This document shows, one piece after another, positions 1 through 7,099 of a stretch of DNA of 15,358 bases. Source of the DNA: Dipetalonema caudispina (lineage: Eukaryota > Nematoda > Chromadorea > Rhabditida > Onchocercidae); NCBI GenBank assembly GCA_013365325.1, contig JABVXV010000683.1:1-15358 (forward strand). Direction: 5' to 3'. The translations under genes were made by a program, and so were the position numbers. Every line of letters begins with the position of its first letter. Position 1 is the stretch's first letter. Below the pieces are notes generated by a model that saw only the letters and a list, made by a program, of their open reading frames with translations, ran no database searches and was not told the DNA's origin.

Positions 1-84
1 TCCCATTTGTCTTTTAGATTTATGCTAATTAGGCACGCGCATCGTGCAGCTTGCATTTCTCAAAAACTTCGATCTAACGAATAA
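1..84. other. G+C-richer patch, possible edge of a neighbouring gene
   Basis: This patch stands out from the AT-rich flanks. On the plus strand a T-rich acceptor-like TGTCTTTTAG ends at 17 and a frame open from position 1 reads MLIRHAHRAACISQKLRSNE to TAA at 82-84, as a terminal exon might. On the minus strand an ATG at 56-54 with A at -3 opens MQAARCACLISINLKDKW out of the window. Both cannot be coding in the ordinary way, and neither peptide is recognised. GCACG (33-37) and CGTGC (43-47) could form a small stem. Confidence 0.3.
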
Positions 85-1432
85 ATATCTGTTGAAACTT
101 TGACAGAACTTTTGCAGGCATTTTCAATGTCACATTATATTTCTAATATTTATATATATATATATATGTGGAATGATTTTTCATAGGCCAAAGTATATTG
201 AAAATTTGGCAGCTCTTTTAACGATTTTATATTCTGAATGAGATGTAAGTTATTGAAAAATGAAGAGCCTTATGAAGAGCGATAAAATTATTATTTGGCC
301 ATAACTCAATTAGGAAACTATTGAGAGAATTATTTCCTTTCAACAAATAGCCTATTTTAACTTATTGCATTTGAACAAAGTATTATTATAGTTAATTGAT
401 AAGAAATTATTGTAATAAGTAATTGCAATGTCATAAAAATATTATCTATTAAAAATTTTTTTATTAATTATTACGTTCTAAGTATTTTAAATTATCTTTT
501 TCTTTTAAGTAAAATTCTGAGTCAGTAACATTTGATAATTTGATTTATATCATTTTTTTCTTCATTTCACAGGTCTATTGGCAATATTTTAAATTATACA
601 TATTAATTGTTTTTAATAATATTTAACAGTAATGTTTCAATTAGATTTAGCAAAAAAAAAAAAACGAAAAAAAAAAAAGATAAAAAACCTTACAATTATT
701 GAATATCCGTCTAACTTCTTAGAAATCAATAAATGATATAATTTATTTTTACCGTTTTTAATTATCATTTTGTTTAGCAAATAGAAATTCGATGTTTGTC
801 TCATCGGACTTTTTGTGAATTCCTTCTTATTAAATGATCGTATCATATCTTAAATCTATACTTATAAGTGAACTCAAAATAATCTATTATTAGTAGATTT
901 ATCATCATTATCATAGCTAATTTATTTAAATAAATACTTGGAATTAACAAATGAAAAGATCTTTATAATGTAAAAATGTTGAAATTTATTAAGTTGTTTG
1001 TTAATATTTATATTTTTGATGAATATCGCTAACAATTGGTATGCTATCTTTTAAAAAGATTCATATCTGTTGATTGAACATTTGCTTTTTAATTTTAAGA
1101 CAAATTTTACACAAAATATTTCTATTAGCCTATTTCAATGAATTTCCAACTGCCGAATCATAAATTAATTTTTTAAACATTGATGAATTCATTTAATTAT
1201 GTATGATTCTTACCGCATTGATTCAGTAATTATTACAACGCAAAGAAGATTTTAAAATATAAGTTTAATGTAATAATGTCAGAGAATGATGCATAATTTA
1301 TTGTTTTATTAATTGCTGATATATTTACATTATCTTATCAATTGTTACTTATTAATGTATTACACAATAAAATACACCATGAGGATATGTTAGTTTACAC
1401 TGCAAAACATATTTAAATTAAATATCTCTCTC
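85..1432. other. AT-rich non-coding stretch
   Basis: Nothing supportable as a gene. It holds a (TA)n run at 151-167 and poly-A runs at 651-679. The only longer frame (minus, 637-846) is produced by the poly-A stretch read as Phe/Lys. Confidence 0.6.
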
Positions 1433-2014
1433 TATCTTCAGAATCTTTCTTACTTTTAGAGCTATCTTCACATATTCAGAATATTCCTTACTTTTACAGC
1501 TATCTTCACATATTCAGAATCTTTCTTATTTTTACAGCTATCTTCACATATTCAGAATATTCCTTACTTTTACAGCGATCTTCACGTATTCAGAATCTTT
1601 CTTATTTTTACAGCTATCTTCACGTATTCAGAATCTTTCTTATTTTTAGAGCTATCTTCACATATTCAGAATCTTTCTTATTTTTACAGCTATCTTCACA
1701 TATTGAGAATCTTTCTTATTTTTACAGCTATCTTCACATATTCAGAATATTCCTTACTTTTACAGCGATCTTCACGTATTCAGAATCTTTCTTATTTTTA
1801 CAGCTATCTTCACGTATTCAGAATATTCCTTACTTTTACAGCGATCTTCACGTATTCAGAATCTTTCTTATTTTTACAGCTATCTTCACATATTCAGAAT
1901 CTTTCTTATTTTTACAGCTATCTTCACATATTCAGAATCTTTCTTATTTTTACAGCTATCTTCACGTATTCAGAATATTCCTTACTTTTACAGTTATCTT
2001 CACGTATTCAGAAA
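1433..2014. repeat. 38-bp tandem minisatellite, about 15 copies
   Basis: Full copies begin at 1463, 1501, 1539, 1577, 1615, 1653, 1691, 1729, 1767, 1805, 1843, 1881, 1919 and 1957, exactly 38 bp apart. A shortened 30-bp copy precedes them at 1433 (lacking 'cacatatt') and a partial copy starts at 1995. The unit reads TATCTTCACATATTCAGAAT followed by either CTTTCTTATTTTTACAGC (type A) or ATTCCTTACTTTTACAGC (type B). Most B copies are followed by an A copy beginning GATCTTCACG, so part of the array grew as 76-bp B-A dimers. The consensus has no stop codon in any plus frame, which creates a spurious 110-codon open frame at 1703-2035. There are no spacers between units, so it is not a CRISPR array. 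Confidence 0.97.
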
Positions 2015-5000
2015 CTATTTCATTATCAAAAATAAAAAATGAAACCCTATTGTATAATTCATTTCTCATAAAAATAGAATGAGTATTTGCAACTAATTAT
2101 CTTAATTGATTATTTTCATTAGCATGTTGAACACCTACAAAGTTGATAAAATCCCCACATAATCGCTCTAATTAATTATGAATATTGCTATCCAAAAAGG
2201 TAGCTTATTGTAATATCGCTTATGATAATTATTAAGCAAAAATAGCTGCAACAATTACTTATCTAACTTTTTTTTTCTCACAAATACCTTACAAAATATA
2301 CATTTGTTTTTAGGGATAATATTAATTTTGTCATTTATTACACTAATAAACTTAAGAAGTGTAACTATTGCTGGACGTATTGAATTTCTATTTAATGTTA
2401 TAAAATTATATTGGTTAAAATATTTTCAATATTTGAGTATGTATGTTCACACCATTAAAAACAATTCAAATTTCTAACTTAATAAATTATGATTGAAAAA
2501 CTAATTCGTGTAAATATTCCACAGAAAAATTGCTAATTTTTGCATTCAAATCGTTCATGCATAAATAGCTCAAATAACTTAATAATAGAGTTAATTTGGG
2601 AAAGATAATTTGATAAATCTTAACAATATGATCAATTGAAGGGAATAAATTGATAATGCTTAATGATATGATCAATTTGAGAGGAATAATTTGCTTTTAT
2701 TTTTAGATACTTCACATTTGTTGTTGCATTTAGCGAACAGATGGAATATTTGATTGAATGATTTACATTTTGATGAATCATTTAGATGAACAATTCATTG
2801 ATTGATCAAATAGATCATTATTTTCATAAAATTTTGCACTTTTCCTGCTACTAAAATATTTTCGTCTTTTTTTTTTTTTTTTTTTAAAAAAAAATGAATT
2901 TCATAGATATGTACGAGAAAGGAGAAATCAGGAATCGAAAGTGCTTGAGTATATTATCGGATTCAAATAAATAATTGATTATTTAACAACTTTCAGAAAT
3001 GGAAAGGTGTAGGAAATGAGAGGAAATGGAGGAGAAAGAGAATGAAGTAACATTTGATAAGTGATTTATTTAAAAGGTTCCACTTTGTTGTCTACTTTTT
3101 AGCGCAAAAGTTATCATCCATTGAAACAATTTATTTTAAACTTCATTTCACTAATATTATTTTTATCAGTTTTAAAATGTATTAATTTTGAAATGAAATT
3201 TTGAAGTTTTGAAAGTCATCTTAATTCAAAATTAAAATTATGTTTAGAGTTGTTCATAATATTATTATTATTATTGCCATTGAAGGAAAATGAATATTTG
3301 TTGGGAGCATAATTTGATAATTTTAAAATTTAGGTTTAAATATCAATGAAATAATATTATTCATTTGTCTTCCATAATAATATTAGGTAAATGTTCGATG
3401 TAAATTATCTCATAAATTTAGTTTCTTCTTCTTGTAACGTTCAAATAACAAAACTATGTATTTTAATTGAGATATTACATCAATCATAGAATGAATATGG
3501 GATGGTTAATTAATTCACGGGAAAAAAAAGAAGGAAGACTCAAATATTGCAAATTTGAATTATTAATGCCAAAATTTGAATTCCATAAATAGCAAATGTT
3601 TATTTTTTACTTTTGCATTATTCAATAAATTGAATTTTTTTTGCGTGAATTAAAAATTTGCACTTTTCAATTGTGCTGTTTATAAAGTTATTTTTTTAAT
3701 TTTAACTTTAGTAGAATGAAAAATAAATTTTGTCATCAAGCTATTTTTTAACTTAAATAAAAAGCTAATTCAAAAATTTTCCAATTACTTTATACTCTTT
3801 CATATGAATCAACATTAAATGAAATTCATCCATTCGTTGTTAATTTCAAATAATTGCTGTAAATATTCAACGGAATCTTTTTCCAAATAATCAATCGTTC
3901 AATAATCATTCAGAACTTTCAGCACTAATAAAATTTTATTATTACTACAAAAATTGCATTCTCTTTTTTCCCCAACGATATTATCCAAATTTTATTTGCT
4001 GATTTCACAATGCAGTAAAATTACAATTAATTCTTGTTTTTTTAGTTTAGAACTGTTCGGAAAAAAATAAAAATTTTTGAAACGAATGGATAAAATTAAA
4101 CAGTAAACTATTTTATATATTTAGTTTCAAATAATAAATGCAGTTTATTCCATATTTTTTTCTTTTTTTTTAATTTTACCTTTTTTTTTTTTCTTTTTGC
4201 TTTGTTTTCCCTAATGAATATGCAGAAAAAAAAGATACTTTAAAGAAATAAAATAAATATGCAAATTAAAGATTACATTTCAGTGTTATATGAAGAAAAG
4301 AACAAAATTTTTCTTTCTTTTTTTTTTTTTTACAATATTTTTCGTATACGTATATATGTATGTATTGTTTATAAAATTTGAAAATTTCAATCCTAAAAAA
4401 TTGCATCAAATTTTTTATGACATTATTGAAAGATGTGAATTAAGTTATAACATTATCTTATTGTGCATTGTAATGTGTTTGTTGTAAATTGGAAAATTTT
4501 TTAAGTTTACTTCAAAAATTTTAAATATGTTTAATTTTTAGATGCTATAATTTTACTGTAATGAGAAAAATACTTACAGATGGAAAAATTAGAAAGAAAT
4601 GCTTTATTGTCTTAATTATCAAATGTATTTTTAAAACTCTTAGTTTAATAGCTTTTAGTTTAACACTAAGCATAACTTAAATCAATTTTAACTTTCAAAT
4701 TAAACCAAATTCCAAATTAAAATTAATGTATAGTAGATGAACTTTTAGAAGAATTTATATGAATATTCAGAGTTATTTGGTGTAATTTCATATATTATCT
4801 TACAACTTACCCTTATAATATATTAGTTTTGGTAATAAAACTATAAAATCTTCGTAATTAAATTCTATGCATTTCTGCATTTTGTTAAAAATTAATGAAA
4901 TTTAAGCAATAGTATTCTACATTTGGAAATTTTTGCCTAAATTATTATAAATTATATTTATTCTTTAAAATCAATGATTAAAATATTTGCCGAATTATTT

Positions 5001-5019
5001 GAACATTATCTGATAATGT
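2015..5019. other. AT-rich upstream flank of the fucosyltransferase
   Basis: No supportable gene. Contents are the two-copy 40-bp repeat (2605-2684), T19-A9 (2867-2894), a purine-rich stretch (2998-3052) and T-rich tracts near 4160-4200. Two minus-strand frames with strong donors (4880-4811 and 4675-4578) are discussed as a finding but are not called as genes. No TATA-type promoter can be singled out in this background. Confidence 0.6.
2605..2684. repeat. two-copy 40-bp direct repeat
   Basis: Two adjacent diverged copies share ATATGATCAATT at 2626 and 2666 with matching flanks (AATTTGATAA... and AAATTGATAA...). They lie in AT-rich non-coding DNA. Confidence 0.7.
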
Positions 5020-5036
5020 TTTTTTGTTTCACTTAG
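5020..5036 (+). promoter_or_regulatory. candidate 3' splice acceptor upstream of the start codon
   Basis: A T-rich run ending TTTCACTTAG lies 30 nt upstream of the ATG at 5067. In a nematode this could be a trans-splice (spliced-leader) acceptor giving a 30-nt 5' leader, or the 3' end of an intron in the 5' UTR. A second AG at 5053-5054 (AATTAATTAG) is weaker. The assignment depends on the nematode guess and has no transcript support here. Confidence 0.35.
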
Positions 5037-5062
5037 CTTTCTTTAATTAATTAGCATTCCGA

Positions 5063-5074
5063 ATGAATGGTTAA
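5063..5074 (+). promoter_or_regulatory. three-codon upstream ORF overlapping the fucosyltransferase start
   Basis: ATG at 5063-5065 opens Met-Asn-Gly and stops at TAA 5072-5074. It overlaps the main ATG at 5067 in another frame (ATGAATGG). If ribosomes use it, it would reduce initiation at 5067 and favour M12 or M15. It is plainly present in the DNA; its use is inference. Confidence 0.5.
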
Positions 5075-5237
5075 AACAATATGCGTAAGGAAGAAAAAGA
5101 TGTCAAATATGGCTGGTATTATCAGATATTTTATACAATTAATATGTCGTTTTCGGTATTTTCTCATCATTATTACTGTAATTTATGGATTTATTATGTT
5201 ACCTGATAATTTGATTAATTACAAATTGCAAAAGAAG
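5067..5237 (+). CDS. fucosyltransferase exon 1: cytosolic tail and membrane anchor
   Basis: Encodes residues 1-57 and ends at a strong donor (AAG|GTAAGT). A TGA at 5064-5066 lies directly upstream in frame, so the frame cannot extend left in this exon. The tail is basic (RKKK at 8-11, CRFR at 27-30) and precedes a hydrophobic stretch, FLIIITVIYGFIML (32-45), the pattern of a type II Golgi anchor. In-frame ATGs at 5100 (M12) and 5109 (M15) have A at -3, whereas the first ATG has T at -3. Translation could therefore begin at M12 or M15 without losing the anchor. This region is not conserved in the family, so the exon rests on frame, splice site and topology. Confidence 0.75.
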
Positions 5238-7062
5238 GTAAGTGCATTCAGAAATTTTAAATAGTTAATTATATATTGCCAGTTAATTAATTCTAACAGC
5301 ATGACCTTTCCATCTTGCAAATTTCACTACATGTTTAATTAATTAATTTAACAAAATGAAATTGTGAAAAAATTTTATTAAATAAGATTATAATAATTTT
5401 GTCAAAAATTAAGTAACATTTGAAATGAAATTGAAAAAATTTAGGAAATTGATAAAGCTGATGATATCTTGGTGAAACGAATAATTAACGATCAACGATT
5501 GAATCGTAGTATCGTGTATAAACAAGAATCGAATTTACATATTACCATGAATGGTTAGATTGTTATTTTGTAATAAATTTTAAATTTTTTCTTTATTTCA
5601 AATTAAATTGTTAATTTTAAATTTAGCTATATACAAATTATCTGAAAAAGTTATACTAATGCAAATTATCTATTTGCTAAATATTCATCTTGTTTATTTT
5701 TATTGGTTTCAATCGTAAACATTTTGATAGTATTTTATTTCCACATAATTATAATTAAATTAATGCACTTATCATTATTACTAACTTATATATGATAATT
5801 TCATAACCATATCATAAATATTCGTTTTATTTTTATTTATCTTTTAGTTTGAATGTAATTTTTATCCATTTGAAATTTATTTGTCCATTAATTTGCCTAT
5901 TATTATACGTTCATTGAAAACGTTTGTTATCAATAAGAATTTTTAAAATAATAAACGGAAGTAAACGTATAAAATTGAATGAAAACATTGGCATAATTTT
6001 TTTTTTTTTTTTCGCTTAAAATTATTTCCCATTAAATTTTTAATTTTCAATTGGCAATAAATGTGAGAAATTTTTTTAAATTTTGAGAAAATGAAAAAAA
6101 AAAAACAGAGAGGAAAATAATGAAAGCAAAGAGTTATTTACAGCAATTCCATTGTATTCATCCCAATATGGTATAATTATGATTGAAAATATTGTTGGCG
6201 AAGATCCGAATGAAATACGTCGACGATTTGTACCACCAAAAAATAACGGTTAATTTAAAAAAACAAACTTTCTATTAAAAAGTTTTAAAAATGGTTTTTT
6301 CTCAAAAATCATTTCTTTTTCATTTCTTGTAAAATTTTTATCATTTAAAGTTGTTACATTTACACAACCAAAAGACACCAATTAAGTTGAAAAAAATCAT
6401 GGAATAAAAAGTTTTGCGATAGAAATTTTTAAAAAAAAAAAATTTTTATGAGCAAAATTTTTATCATTTAAATTTACTGAATTTCTATTGCCAAAAAATA
6501 TCGGTCAGTTATTGAAAAACTGCTGGTTAAAAAGTTTTTGCAAAAATTGAAGAGTGCTCTTTGTTTGTAAAATTTTAATTGTTTAAAATTATTATAATTT
6601 CATTTGTTTTGTCTGTTGCAAATCTAATCAAAAAAAGAAAAACATAATTAGGATATTTCCTTTTCAAGAATAGAATTTACCATACTATTAATTAATTTTT
6701 CTTCGTTTTTCGTGTTACTATAAATGCAAGTTTAGGTAAAGGTGTAAAAATAATTGAACTAAGTTATGGAATAACCCAAATATCGGATATTAATTTGGGT
6801 GGTTGCAAAGAATGGAAATGTATCATTCGCTTTCAAAAACCTGGTATGATTATTCCGACAGCTGAGGCTATCTTGATCAATTCGTTAGGTGAACGCGATC
6901 AACGTTATCCCAATCAATATTATATATTTTTCACTCAGGTAATAATAAAAATTCTTCTTATAAGATTATACCATATTGTAATAGAATTGAATGTTATGAG
7001 AAAATATTAAAAGTCATTCGTTAACTTTTTCCTATACTATAATTTTATTTTCACATTTCAAT

Positions 7063-7099
<37 letters not shown>

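Noticed and set aside
637..846. Minus-strand 69-codon open frame
   Set aside because: It ends in poly-A/T tract read as Phe/Lys. In DNA this AT-rich several frames above 60 codons are expected by chance across the window.
1433..2014. CRISPR array
   Set aside because: Units are directly adjacent with no unique spacers, and the context is eukaryotic.
1703..2035. 110-codon plus-strand open frame
   Set aside because: It is translation of the 38-bp minisatellite, which has no stops in any plus frame; the peptide repeats every 38 residues and has no coding signature.
2487..2675. Minus-strand 62-codon open frame
   Set aside because: It overlaps the two-copy 40-bp repeat; Leu/Ile/Ser-rich with no motif or splice context.
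2998..3052. Purine-rich segment after TTTCAG as an exon
   Set aside because: Each frame stops quickly and the G/A skew looks like simple sequence.
4290..4487. Plus-strand 65-codon open frame
   Set aside because: The N-terminal third is a poly-T tract read as Phe; the rest has no recognisable feature.
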